Of a stretch of 64,000 nt of DNA, positions 54,080 to 64,000 are shown in pieces. The stretch is from Incurvaria masculella (taxonomy: Eukaryota; Arthropoda; Insecta; Lepidoptera; Incurvariidae), in assembly GCA_946894095.1 (NCBI GenBank), contig OX335658.1, positions 13,693,001 to 13,757,000 of the forward strand. Direction: 5' to 3'. The first letter of the stretch is position 1, and every line of letters begins with the position of its first letter. Made by a program: the position numbers and the translations under genes. The notes under the pieces were generated by a model that was given only the letters and a program-made list of their open reading frames with translations, made no database searches and was not told the origin of the DNA.

Positions 54080-55127
54080 CAGGGTCCGTCACTCGAAGTG
54101 TTACCAATTGAAAAAGATGTTATTTAGTTAATTGAAGTACGGTTCGTTAAAAATTATATCACAATAAAACATTTAATTTTAAGACAATAATTGTTATTGT
54201 TCGATATAGCCTCCTTTGATCCATGGATAAGAGCTTTCTGAGACGATGCTGAGTGCTGTTGGAACGTCCAGCGTTTCATACTGCATTGTTTACACGTGCA
54301 CATGGTATGAGCGCCTCATTTAACACCTTTTGCACACACTTGCTGGTTGACTTTGACGCCCTTCTCGATAAACACGAGTGAATAGCGACGCGACCATTTG
54401 CGGTCACTGCAGCCGAGACCATAACAGAAGCGGGCGCTTGCTTACGAACGGGAACTCCATCGTCGAAATTCTCGTTGGATTTGCCCTGTAGCCAAACGCG
54501 AAAATGTTGTTTGTTTATTTACTGTTAGACAGTAAACATTTTTTCATCAGAAAAAACTATGTTTTCCAGATCGCCACGCAAGACTTTCATTGCTTGAGCT
54601 CTTTGTAGTCGAACTGCCTTCTGCGCTGAACTAAGATGCTGTAATTTTTGTATCTTGTTGGTAGGGCTTCAGTTGCATTTCTTTTTATTTCAGTATGCGC
54701 CGATTACTTGAGTCGGGTATTGTCTGACTTTTCGCAAATTTTGCAGAACACTGGTGAGGATTTCCTTGAATTTGAGCCTTTACCTTTCGAACCATATCAT
54801 GTGATATTGCTATTTTCGGATGATCGCCTCTATGCCGTTTAGCAATGCTAGGTTATAACGCTTAATGGTTCGATGCACTAACATTTCGTTTACATGTAAA
54901 TGTCAGAGCTCCCGAACGATGACTGGTTGTGATTTTCCGATCAAATACAAAACGTTCACAATGTTAGGTTAAATATCCATTGCGAAAATTTATTATACAA
55001 TTCAAATTTGTTCCCGCTCTTTTCGCCCACTTAAAAACAATGAAACAAATTGACGTGTCCCCAAAATTTTGCGTGCTGTCATTATTATTTTGAAAATAGA
55101 AGTAACAGTTCAAGTGACGGACCCTGG
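54080..55127 (-). mobile_element. Tc1/mariner element, decayed
   Basis: Inverted ends CAGGGTCCGTCACTCGAAGT / ACTTCAAGTGACGGACCCTG style (25 bp, about 3 mismatches) bound 1048 bp with a broken transposase. Its right end abuts the Harbinger element. Confidence 0.75.
54230..54900 (-). pseudogene. Tc1/mariner-family transposase
   Basis: Across several frames the minus strand gives LKPYQQDTKI, then FSAEGSSTTKS (frame moved), the conserved DDE-start motif SDEKMFTV near 54545, and motifs like VPVRKQAPASVMV and TANGRVAIH. These follow the order of Tc1-like transposases. Several stops and frameshifts: inactive. Confidence 0.75.
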
Positions 55128-55871
55128 GGGTCTACCATGGTAAGTTTATTCGCTGAGGGAATTACAAGTCAGCGAATAAAGCTGACGACTAGTACCATCC
55201 TCGCTGTCAAACGACGTAAGTTCACTCGTCACTCGTTTATGCAGTGTCGGCCAAACTAATCCAAGTAACATTTTTGTACCATCTTATTTTAGCTGCTGTG
55301 CTGCTTGGTCGGAACATATACTATGGAAAAGTTGATAATTCTGTAGTTAATAAATATATTATGTTGACCATGATAGGTTCCTTGTTATAATTTGTATGTA
55401 TTGTCCGTGTGTAAATTGGTATAGTTTGAGGTGGTATGGATTTATTCGTTAATGTTTGATGCTCGTCAGTATTTTTGGTGTTATTTGGTGATCTTTGGGT
55501 TCTTTGATGTTCTTGTTGGAGTTGTTTGGAATAATTTATAGTTCTGTAGTGTTTTGGTTGTTTATTGGTTTTGGGTATTCATTGAACAAAAAAGACAGCA
55601 TATAACACCATAGTATACCAAAAAATATCACTAAACAACGGCCTACCAACACTGTATAAGACAGCACCAGCATTGACATTTAAGAAAACTAATATAACTT
55701 TTCCTGTGGCTAAAGTGAATAAAATGAAAAGAATAGCTAGCGGATTACCGAAAATCCACTTTTCATAGCGATATTTCTTATTCTGTGGCTCAAGTGAACG
55801 AATAGCTCGTAGATCAAACTCGCCAGCCGAGAATCAACTTTTTTCATACAATGTATTTGTAAACTCTGTTG

Positions 55872-56112
55872 TTAGTCTGTGATTGTTAAAATAAAAATGG
55901 ATTTTTGGCTGTTGTGTTTGTGGGAGAGCTGCGGCGCGAAGAGCGCCGACGGTCTCCTTGTACTCGATGAAGCCTCCGACTGCGCTGTGAGTAAGATATC
56001 GCCGCCAGCAACAGAGACTTTCCGGACCTCTTTGAGGAGCTTTTTTGGGAGATCGCGCCACTTCTTCCTCAACCAAGGAGATTCGACAGCATTTCCCCAG
56101 CCAAAAAAGTAA
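55872..56112 (-). pseudogene. MADF-like Harbinger accessory gene fragment
   Basis: Minus frame with LRKKWRDLPKKLLKEVRK, resembling the W..LR..F..E..K helix of MADF/Myb-type DNA-binding proteins coded beside Harbinger transposases. Truncated. Confidence 0.45.
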
Positions 56113-56503
56113 GAACATTAATGAATGCAATATCAGCAGCCTTAAAAAATACCTTTGTCATATGGTAGACAAGAACAATTTGACGAAATGAAAGTACAAT
56201 ACAATTCATTCATTTGGTAGGGAGCTGAGAGACTCTAACTTGCTTATAAATGCCTTTGTATCCTTTATAGATTGCCTTTGTGAGAGATTGCATGAAATAG
56301 AAATTGATTGGCGGATAATTTGCCTACCCATTCGTCAAAATATTCTTAGTTAAGTCAGTAATAAAAAATACTATCAGTAAGTAATTCATAATTTGTAATT
56401 ACTGACTATGAATCCAGTTTGAAAATGTGAAATGTCTAAATTAAACCTACCTATGCTTATTTAAAAAAATACCTATTCTTTACTTATTGTTTTTATGTTT
56501 ACA

Positions 56504-56709
56504 GATAATGACTACCCTTGCATGCACACCAATGCATGTGCCATAGCACCGTCGATTCCTGCATCCCTCAAAAAATGGTGTCAGTTGTGATGCGTCAAGT
56601 GATTGCAGCCCTCAACAACCTGCACATTCTGGCAAAATTCATCTGCTTTCCTCAGAACGAGCGCGAAAGAGAAGAAATAAAACGAGGATTTGATTTGAAC
56701 CATTTTTAA
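56504..56709 (+). pseudogene. Harbinger transposase N-terminal exon, truncated
   Basis: After TTTTTATGTTTACAG| the frame includes VSVVMRQVIAALNNLHILAK and FICFPQNEREREEIKRGF, the conserved helical part before the DDE core, then stops. The catalytic domain is absent. Confidence 0.6.
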
Positions 56710-56760
56710 TATTTTTATTCGGAGCTTCAATAACTATCAACATGAAACAAGAACAAACAT

Positions 56761-57027
56761 CACTTACCTAAATGCTCGCCCATGCTTAACCTAACGTACA
56801 AACTAATGACTTTTTATTTATCATTTTATATTAACTTTAACAGGAAGAACTACCACTCCCGAAAAACTATCATAAGTATAGATGGGCTTTCCCGGATGTG
56901 TAGGCAGAGATTATAGAACACCATACAGTACGATCACAACATACTTATGCTCCCCCTACAGACATTTTCACAGTTCGTGGTGTAGGGGCTAGAGGACTTA
57001 AAGTTAAATCGCACCCAAGCATCAACA
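56761..57027. other. No gene recognised
   Basis: AT-rich, nothing supported. Confidence 0.4.
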
Positions 57028-57124
57028 AAACCAAGTTGTGGATAATTGGAACAGCCTTCCTGAGGAAATAATATGTGCATCGTCAGTAAATGTTATCAAA
57101 AAATCTTACTTGCTTAAAATCTAA
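57028..57124 (+). pseudogene. Non-LTR ORF2 terminal fragment
   Basis: Frame VVDNWNSLPEEIICASSVNV, then IKKSYLLKI and a stop, the very end of a Jockey/CR1-like ORF2. Confidence 0.6.
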
Positions 57125-57283
57125 TAATTCATGGACAAGAAAATAAAAAAAACAACCCTCCTTCTTGCGCAGTCGGGTAATAAATCAGTGCAAGTGCTTA
57201 AAAACAAAAGTGCAAGTGCATAAAAATAATTGCACGCATCAGCATGGTGCTGCTAGTGCATTACTTTATAATAATAATAAATA

Positions 57284-57436
57284 TTCTCCGTGTTTTCCAT
57301 CCGGCAATATAGCCAAGCTTATAAAAGGAAAGCCCTGACATGGCAACTATGAAATTTCTTCGTAAATGTGGTACATCAACTTTATGTTATGACAATAAGT
57401 GTGGTAAAAGCTATGTATATCTAGTTCCATAAAAAA
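57284..57436 (+). repeat. SINE S 3' end
   Basis: TCCGTGTTTTCCATCCGGCA to ATCTAGTTCCATAAAAAA. Confidence 0.7.
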
Positions 57437-57437
57437 C

Positions 57438-57599
57438 TTCGAACAAGTGCCCAGCCGCTACGTTTGCCCTACCATCTGCCTCAGGCTGGAGCTGCCGGCT
57501 CTGTACCCTGTCACGCTCTACCATCAAGTGCAGCAGCTCTATATCCGCTTTAATCGTTAGCATGACGGTGCAGGAGATGCTGATGGCCAGCGCGCAGAC
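57438..57599 (-). CDS. Candidate exon with membrane segment
   Basis: After GGTTTGGTTCTTTAG| the minus frame reads VCALAISISCTVMLTIKADI then ELLHLMVERDRVQSRQLQPE, GC-richer than its surroundings and open to the SINE boundary. One likely membrane span and a charged helix. Family not recognised; the SINE insertion hides or replaces the donor. Confidence 0.35.
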
Positions 57600-58602
57600 C
57601 TAAAGAACCAAACCGTCAGCATAGCAGAGAACGCAATCCGGTAATGGCGAGCCCCCGCTATTACGCCCAGACGCCACGCAATGAGCTTCGCACCTATGGA
57701 AGAGTGTGGCCGAGTATTAAAATGCATCGAGAGGGTGCATAAAATCATGGAAAGCGTTGAGGAAATTATTAGAATTACATTTGTATGCATAGATTTTTTA
57801 GCTAATTCTGTAATATAGTAAGCCATACTATATTTAATCGTAGAGCATGTATGTATGAAACTATTTATGTCTGTAGATGAACCGAAAGAAGTGTGCTGTG
57901 GTCGTACCGTATGATGCTCTATTATCTCTGCCTACCCCTCGGGAAAGCGGCGTAAAGGTGTGTATGTATATATGTATATTTAGGCAATCGCCTTTATAAA
58001 GATTTTATTAACATTATTAAGTGAACTTTAAAATAAATAACAGCGGAATTTTGTGCCAGTTATTCTTCTCTATGATTATTGTGGCTAAATGCTAAATGTT
58101 AAACTATTTCAAGTCAAGTTCAGTGCACAGAGCGCATCGGCCTCGGCGCCACAGTAGGCATTGGCATTTGCATGGAAAACTTATCTGGGTCAAAGTTTAA
58201 TGTGTGGCGTTTAGGGTGATGCCGTTTGTACATTCTATGGATGATAAATATAAAATACACACACGTATTAAATACCTATGAACTTATGCTTCTAATCTCC
58301 TTGGCTGATTTCATTCCGCCACCAATGTACCTACGGTCACTATTTAGGGTATGTTTTTTTTTTTTTTTTGTTATGGGTATGAATTAATTAAATTTATGGT
58401 GATTTTATTAAATCGTCATGACAAAATCATACATGTTGAGGTTTTTTTATATAAGTAAGCATGTAAGATTAATCTAAATAATAAAATGGTTTCATGTCAA
58501 GGTTTTCCGATAATCATGTTTGCTAATAAATGCCTATTTATAAAACTAAAAATATAAAACGATAACTTATTGGATATGGTCATTCTAAGGTCATATGTCC
58601 CC
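57600..58602. other. No gene recognised
   Basis: An 89-codon minus frame ending at 57557 has hydrophobic segments but no family. The rest is AT-rich. Confidence 0.4.
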
Positions 58603-59542
58603 TTAAGGTGGCCCAACCCGGCGGGCCTAACTCATTCGCGGGCACCGTACAAAACCGTGCTGTTGCGCTCTGGGACCTTCTCTGTTTCAAAGAATAAGAC
58701 AGGCTCCGTGATGTGGAAGATGCAACATGTCCACAAAAAAGACAATGTGCATAGTGTCAGCCTCAGTGGCCCAGTGGCGCGACACTTCGGCGATCGCTCT
58801 CCGAAGTTAAGCAACGCTGGGTCCGGTCTGGTCTTGGATGGGTGACCATTCGACCGTTGAGAGAGGCTGGCCGTGGTTCGGATTCCACGTTAAGATGTAG
58901 GTCCCCTTCCTTACTTACTAGGTGGTAGGGTTTATCCCGCCCGGGTTGGTACCATCGCATTGGATGAACGATGGTCGAAGCGGCAATGAAAATTGTCCGT
59001 GTTTTCCATCCAGTTCAATGTAGCCGTGCAATATAAGGAAGGTCCTGGCATGGCACCTAGTTACCATGTGGTGTGTTGGGCTAATACCATGACAGAACTT
59101 GTGGTATTAGCCATCCATGTCCAGTCACATAAAAAAAAAAAAAAGTGTATGATTTGGTAATATTTACGAAAATTTTTATTTCAAAACTAGTTATAGCTAA
59201 AAGTAAACCACGACCGCTGGAGTCAAAAATGTAACAAAAATCAACTAGATTATAAATCTTGATTAAATAAGCTATGTCTGATGACTAATCTTTTTAAGAT
59301 GTTCTTAATTATCATTGCGTAATCCACCTCCAAAGTTATTGTATAAAACGCGCGAAAAACTCGAACTTTCGGACCTTATAACTTATAAACCAAACACAAT
59401 TTTACAATGCCAATGGTCATCAGACATCAAGTTCGATCAAATAAAGCTATTTTGAGCAAAATTTTGGATCTCTGACAAGAAATATGGGCGTGATCTTCTT
59501 TCCCCTTTTGTATGGGGAGATGAGCGGGATGGGCCACCTTAA
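58603..59542 (-). mobile_element. MITE M copy with nested SINE
   Basis: TTAA at 58603-58606 and 59539-59542, with end sequences GGTGGCCCAACCCGGCGG and CGGGATGGGCCACC. It is interrupted at 58760 by a full SINE, with AGTGT duplicated at the junctions. Confidence 0.88.
58760..59140 (+). repeat. SINE S, full length, 5S-like head
   Basis: CCGAAGTTAAGCAACGCTGG and CTTGGATGGGTGACC match 5S rRNA box A and box C regions at 5S-like spacing; the very start (AGTGGCCCAGTGGCGCG) recalls a tRNA box A. Body and poly-A tail follow. Flanked by AGTGT. Not a 5S gene: the 3' third is replaced. Confidence 0.9.
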
Positions 59543-59782
59543 GGACCTCAAATGTACATAGTAACCAACCAACTATTTTAGAAACAACTATTTGAACATT
59601 TCAGGACAAGTAGTGTAGTCAATGCAGCCCACAACGACTGGCGTGCCAAATAAAAAAAAAATCTGAAAGAGTCGGAACAATTACTTTTATTTGTATGGTA
59701 TGGCTATGCCTAAATGCTTACCCATGCATTTAGGTGACATTTTTTCTTATTTCAAATTGATATCTATTACAATAAAATGGTT

Positions 59783-60003
59783 CTAATCTAACCCTAGTTT
59801 TATTTCTTTCCTTTTGCACTCGTTTTTGCTCAGGCAAAAGCAGATGAATTTTGCCAAAATATGCAGGTTGTTCAGGGCTGCAATCACTTGGTGTATCACA
59901 ACTGACACTATTTGCTGAGCGATGCAGGAGTCGACGGTGCTACCGCATATACGTTGGTAGTCACCGCTCGCAAAAAATGCAAGGGTAGTTATTATCTGAA
60001 AGC
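59783..60003 (-). pseudogene. Harbinger transposase N-terminal exon
   Basis: After TTATGCTTTCAG| it reads IITTLAFFASGDYQRICGST, then VDSCIAQQIVSVVIHQVIAA, matching the pre-DDE part of Harbinger transposases and copy A. A stop follows KLGLD; the DDE domain is missing. Confidence 0.6.
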
Positions 60004-60228
60004 ATAACAAACAATAAGTAAAGCAAAGGTATTTTTTTAATAAGCGTAGGTAGGTTTAATTGAGACATATTTAAGTAATTACAAATACAATTCTAGGTTA
60101 TATCAAGAATATTTTGAGGTAAATTATCCACCAATCTACGCCCACTTCAGGACGAATATTTTGACGAGTGGGTAGGTAATTATCCACCACGTAATTTATA
60201 TTGCATGCTATCTCTCACAATAAGGTAG

Positions 60229-60454
60229 TAAGGCTGAGATAAATAGTCGTAACAGAAACTAAGACTAACGAAAAGTTGTACTTTGTGACGTCACTTTGGC
60301 ACATTTTGTATGGACGAAATCTTAAAGTAGTACTTTGTGACGTCACTTTGCATTACTTTGGGATTTCGTCCATACAAAATGTGTCAGAGTGACGTCACAA
60401 AGTACTACTTTTCGTTAGTCTTAGTTTTTTGTACGACTATTTATCTCAGCCTTA
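60229..60454. mobile_element. Foldback MITE with CRE-like palindromes
   Basis: 226 bp. Outer ends TAAGGCTGAGATAAATAGTC / complement; arms of about 95 nt pair well. GTGACGTCAC occurs three times (60287, 60338, 60391), once in each arm and once in the loop. Confidence 0.82.
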
Positions 60455-60496
60455 GAGTCCCTCGGCCCCACCAAATCAGTGATATTGCATTCATGA

Positions 60497-60682
60497 ATGT
60501 TCTTACTTTTTGGGCTGGGGAGATGCTGTCGGGTCTCCTTGGTTGAGGAAGAAGTGGCGCGGTCTCACGGCATAGCTCAAGGATATCCGGAGCGAGGTGG
60601 TAGAACTTCCGAAAGTCTGTTGTCGGCGGTGATGTCGTACTTACACTTTTTGTATTTCAATTCATGGCTCGGAATAAGTTGA
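60497..60682 (+). pseudogene. MADF-like fragment, copy B
   Basis: Inverted relative of 55872-56112 (LRKKWRGL in frame with stops). Dead. Confidence 0.45.
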
Positions 60683-60957
60683 TTTTCGGTAGACGAGTTT
60701 GATTGATTCAAATATTATCCAAATCACGTTTTATTACATCCAGTCCAGCCATGGAGGTATACCTCCATGCATTCATCTGTCAAACTATTGAAATGGTACA
60801 AAAATGTTAAATTTTTCCTATGGATTTGCTTGACCGACACTGCATAAACGAGTGACGAGTGAACTTACGTCGTTTGACAGCGAGGATGGTACTAGTCGTC
60901 AGCTTTATTCCCTGACTTGTAATTCCCTCGGCGAATAAACTCACCATGGTAGACCCC

Positions 60958-62436
60958 CTGTAGTAATCGCTTTGATCACAGGATTTCATCCATGTATAAA
61001 CTAACTGCTAGTTAAAATTCAATAATCTCCATAATAACCATGATTATAATATTTATATCCACTACTTCATAAGACTGGAAGTTGTCTCTTGACTGACAGC
61101 TTTGAATGTGAGTCAAAAGCATTGTTAAAGCCATTTTTATTTAATTATTGTGCTAGTTAAGTTCCAGTTTCACAGATTAGAACTTTAACTGGATGCGGCG
61201 AAAGAGACCTGGATTCATCGTTTGCAAATATATGTGGGCCCGAGGTCCTCAATCGCCCGATCGAATGTGTTACCTTGGAGCTTATAAACTGTTACATCCC
61301 AACTGAGCGTTTATTGTTTTTCTTGCCTCCAAAGCCCATCAAAATATAACGTTCACGATTTAATCCGTACATGAACTCCTGGTTTATTATTTTCAATAAT
61401 ATAACGTGTTCATAATATGTGATATATGATGATAAACCCAACTTTGGCAAAGCCGTGCTTTTCCTTCCCACTGCTCCCAAGGACGCACGGTTAAAGATCA
61501 GCGATATTATGATGACGATCATATCTAATGTACCCTATGTAACATAAGTCCTCATCAGGGGGCTGACGACATCTTCATGGAAAGTTTTCTTATCTTTGGT
61601 AAAGCTTTTAGATATTATCAGATTGGTACCGATTTTGGGCACCACAGTATCTCGGCACTGTAGAGTCGCCCTCTTGTGGAACAAGCGGACCTTTCCCAGC
61701 GTGACACCCATTGACAACGGAAGTATGGATTTATGAGCTGTGCAGGTGCAGAATGCTGATAGTAAAGCAATGATGGTGATATCGGTCTATGCGGCGACCG
61801 AGAATGTCGAAAATCTATCTGACTATCGCCCGGATCCACCACTTCCAGTTACAGACATCCCAAAGTTATCTTTCGGCTACACCATATAAATATGCAATGT
61901 AACCGAAACTACATTCCATATAGCTGGAGGTAGTGAAAAGAGGAGTATATGACCTGAGTTGGTGTGACAAGCGCGCTTGCGTAAACAAAAATCATTTGAA
62001 TTAATTGTTAAAGTTGAATATTTTGATGTTTTTGGAATTTCTTATTCCAAATTACATTTAAACATATAAGTTGCATCCCTTTTTTTAAAGTATTCAGAAA
62101 ACCCTTTAGTTTGATACCCCACTCGATAGGTTTCTAGAAAAAAAATATTTGAAAATTCATAATTTGGCGCCAAAAATCAGCCATGATTTTTTTTTATGAT
62201 TTTGATATACCCAGTGTCACTCTCACAATTAAGACGAATCTAACGACACCTCTCAAGCTAAAATCCATCAAGCCGTTTAGGCTGCAGGGGGCGACAAAGA
62301 AATATACATACATACATACACTCGAAAAACCTTCTTTCGCAGTCGGGTAAAAATAAATAAGAAGAACTTCAGATATCTATCATTATATATTTCAAATATA
62401 GCTGTCCATCAATGTATCTTTCATCTTTATGAAATA
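60958..62436. other. No gene recognised
   Basis: Overlapping minus-strand frames at 61535-61842 give GVTLGKVRLFHKRATLQCRD with no known family. 62270-62355 has ACATACATACATA and CGCAGTCGGGTAAAA, an end seen in other repeats. Confidence 0.4.
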
Positions 62437-62768
62437 AAAAAAACCGGCCAAGTGCGAGTCGGTCTCGCACATGAAGGGTTCCGTACCATCGTACGAGATA
62501 CAACACAAAACAATCATGTTTTTTGCATGGGGACCCCCATTAGTTTTAATATTTTTTTTATTTTACCATTTTTTGTTATAGCTGCAAAATTAATACACAC
62601 TCAGTGATAATTTCAGCTGTCTTCCTATTATGGTTCATGAGATACAGCCCTGTGACAAACGGACCGACGGACGGACGGACGAACGGGCGGACGGATGGTT
62701 GGCAGGACGGACGGACAGCGGAGCCTTAGTAATAGGGTTTTTACCCTTTGGGTACGGATCCTTAAAAA
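62437..62768 (+). repeat. Family L repeat
   Basis: AACCGGCCAAGTGCGAGTCG to TTTGGGTACGGATCCTTAA. Confidence 0.88.
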
Positions 62769-62957
62769 TGTATTTTGTTAATTAATACTAGTTTCGCTTA
62801 TGCCCTTATAGAAGTGAATGTAATCGTCTGTTGTCACGACCTTAAGAGGGTTTATTTTTTATATCTGCCCATACAAAACATTAAAGTTATTTCCTACTCT
62901 CTTTTTAAGATATTTAATTTATTCTCTAAGAATATACTCTAACTAATACGTAGCCGT

Positions 62958-63178
62958 GAGTCAGTCAGTCAGCGTGTTTGTGTCCACTGCTGGACATACG
63001 CCTCTCCAATTTTCCTACAGTCCTCCCGGCCCCCATCGGTACGGAACCACTTCTTTCCCCCGACTCACTTGATGTCGTCGTCCCACCTAGCGGGTGGTCT
63101 TCCCGCACTCCGTTTGCCTGTCCACGGCCGCCAGTGTAGGACACGGTTACTCCAACGGTCGTCGTCTCTTCGGCTGTA
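62958..63178 (-). pseudogene. RTE-clade ORF2 end, worn
   Basis: Closely similar to 32855-33020 with an inserted stretch (TTTCCCCCGACTCACTTG). It stops at 63178 where the sequence leaves the family. Confidence 0.7.
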
Positions 63179-63194
63179 TGTGTACTGAATGTTT

Positions 63195-63887
63195 TTAAAG
63201 GAGAATGGCAAAACCCGTTTCCAATGTTCAAAAACTTGTTGTATATCTTTAGATTACCCAAAAATAGCCGAGGAAAGAATCTACCCATATATATTCACTA
63301 AATGTACGAGCTCAAAAAATTCAGTATTAAGCGAATTCATAAGCGAACTCACTTGCCGCGCCGGATCCGTTCTTGCATGTAAAAGTGACTAGGCCGCAGC
63401 CCCCATACAAACGAGTTTCTGTTGCTACTTCTGTCCTTCCATGCTCTCTGTGAGGTCCTGGCGTACGCCATATGCCGCGATTTTAAGAAACCACACAATA
63501 CTATGAATTAGTCGAACCCAGAGTGAGCCCGTCTTTGAGGCAATTGGGGTTCAAACACCTTTACAGGTGCTACCCACCTACGGAAGAAACATTATTGACA
63601 AATTATTAGTGTCCAATAGATGATTTTAGTGAGATTTAATTATTAAAACCTATAATTGATTGATCTATTTATGGATCTCGAGAAATACCTATGTGTTTAA
63701 ATATTTTATAACCTCAAAAGTTGAGTTTTGGTGAGCTGTAGAGGCTTCTTCCCGAGAATTAGTTCGACAAAAGTTATGGCATTCGAAAATGGATACCAAA
63801 AACTATATAATTAACCTAAAACTATGGAGAAGCAATTAAAAAAATTTGGAAACCGCGGTCCATAGTGATCTTGCCATTCTCCTTTAA
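63195..63887. mobile_element. TTAA-flanked element N with 13-bp TIRs
   Basis: TTAA at 63195-63198 and 63884-63887; perfect ends AGGAGAATGGCAA / TTGCCATTCTCCT. 693 bp, non-coding. Different from MITE M. Confidence 0.75.
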
Positions 63888-64000
63888 TCAAAGTTTTTTA
63901 TTGACGGATATATTAAATGCATGTGAAAATGTTTTAATTATAACGTATGGAAAATCAATCTGCATCTAACTTAGTTATTCAAGAGTAAAACTAATTTACA

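Larger units (their letters stand above)
55128..56760 (+). mobile_element. PIF/Harbinger-derived element, copy A
   Basis: Starts GGGGGTCTACCATGGTAAG and contains two divergent gene remnants (MADF-like to the left on minus, transposase to the right on plus). The other terminus is missing. It is the inverted relative of 59690-60957. Confidence 0.65.
59690..60957 (-). mobile_element. PIF/Harbinger-derived element, copy B (inverted)
   Basis: Carries the same parts as 55128-56760 in inverted order and ends CTCACCATGGTAGACCCCCT. A foldback element (60229-60454) is inserted in it. Confidence 0.65.

Noticed and set aside
58795..58855. 5S rRNA gene
   Set aside because: Only the internal promoter part matches; the 3' part is SINE body and a poly-A tail follows.
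1..64000. CRISPR arrays, bacterial operons or phage genes
   Set aside because: No regular spacer-repeat array and no prokaryotic gene organisation; tandem repeats present are eukaryotic mini- or microsatellites.

Overview
The window is nuclear DNA of an insect, almost certainly a moth or butterfly. It is AT-rich, has CCTAA/TTAGG-type telomeric units, is full of repeat families that look lepidopteran to me, carries insect-type Gypsy and BEL/Pao elements, and has canonical GT-AG introns. No rRNA, functional tRNA or CRISPR array was seen, and nothing prokaryotic.

Host genes are sparse. The best is an ankyrin-repeat gene on the minus strand with three phase-0 exons (14656-14817, 13582-13680, 12005-12103; the last two exactly 99 bp, one ankyrin repeat each). 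Its motifs recall ANKDD1A. Its later exons are not visible and probably lie beyond the left edge. Weaker single-exon candidates lie at 20194-20243, 39770-39922, 46363-46400 and 57438-57599. A GC-rich block with a 144-bp minisatellite (18100-18780) could be a promoter.

The left 10 kb is dominated by a complete Ty3/Gypsy-type LTR retrotransposon with an env gene, on the minus strand (1350-9751). Its two 336-bp LTRs are identical by eye and it is flanked by a perfect 4-bp target duplication (GTTT), so it is young. Gag and Pol are linked by a T TTA AAT -1 frameshift site. Env is reached by a splice from a donor just upstream of gag to an acceptor just past pol; the env start codon lies in the leader exon. 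The element sits inside the middle unit of a tandem array of another repeat.

From 10 to 46 kb lies a mosaic of dead non-LTR retrotransposon ends (RTE-like, Jockey/CR1-like and an endonuclease-tail type), SINEs, TTAA-flanked MITEs, foldback elements and a high-copy repeat with an internal GGAC microsatellite. The SINEs share one body but have two head types, tRNA-like or 5S-rRNA-like. From 45.9 to 53.2 kb an uninterrupted 1790-codon BEL/Pao Gag-Pol ORF (47036-52408, minus) has no recognisable LTRs; instead a 160-bp, nearly identical inverted repeat flanks the whole segment. From 54 to 61 kb lie a decayed Tc1/mariner element, two inverted internally deleted PIF/Harbinger copies and a SINE nested in a TTAA MITE. 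The last kilobase is an RTE remnant beside another TTAA-flanked element.
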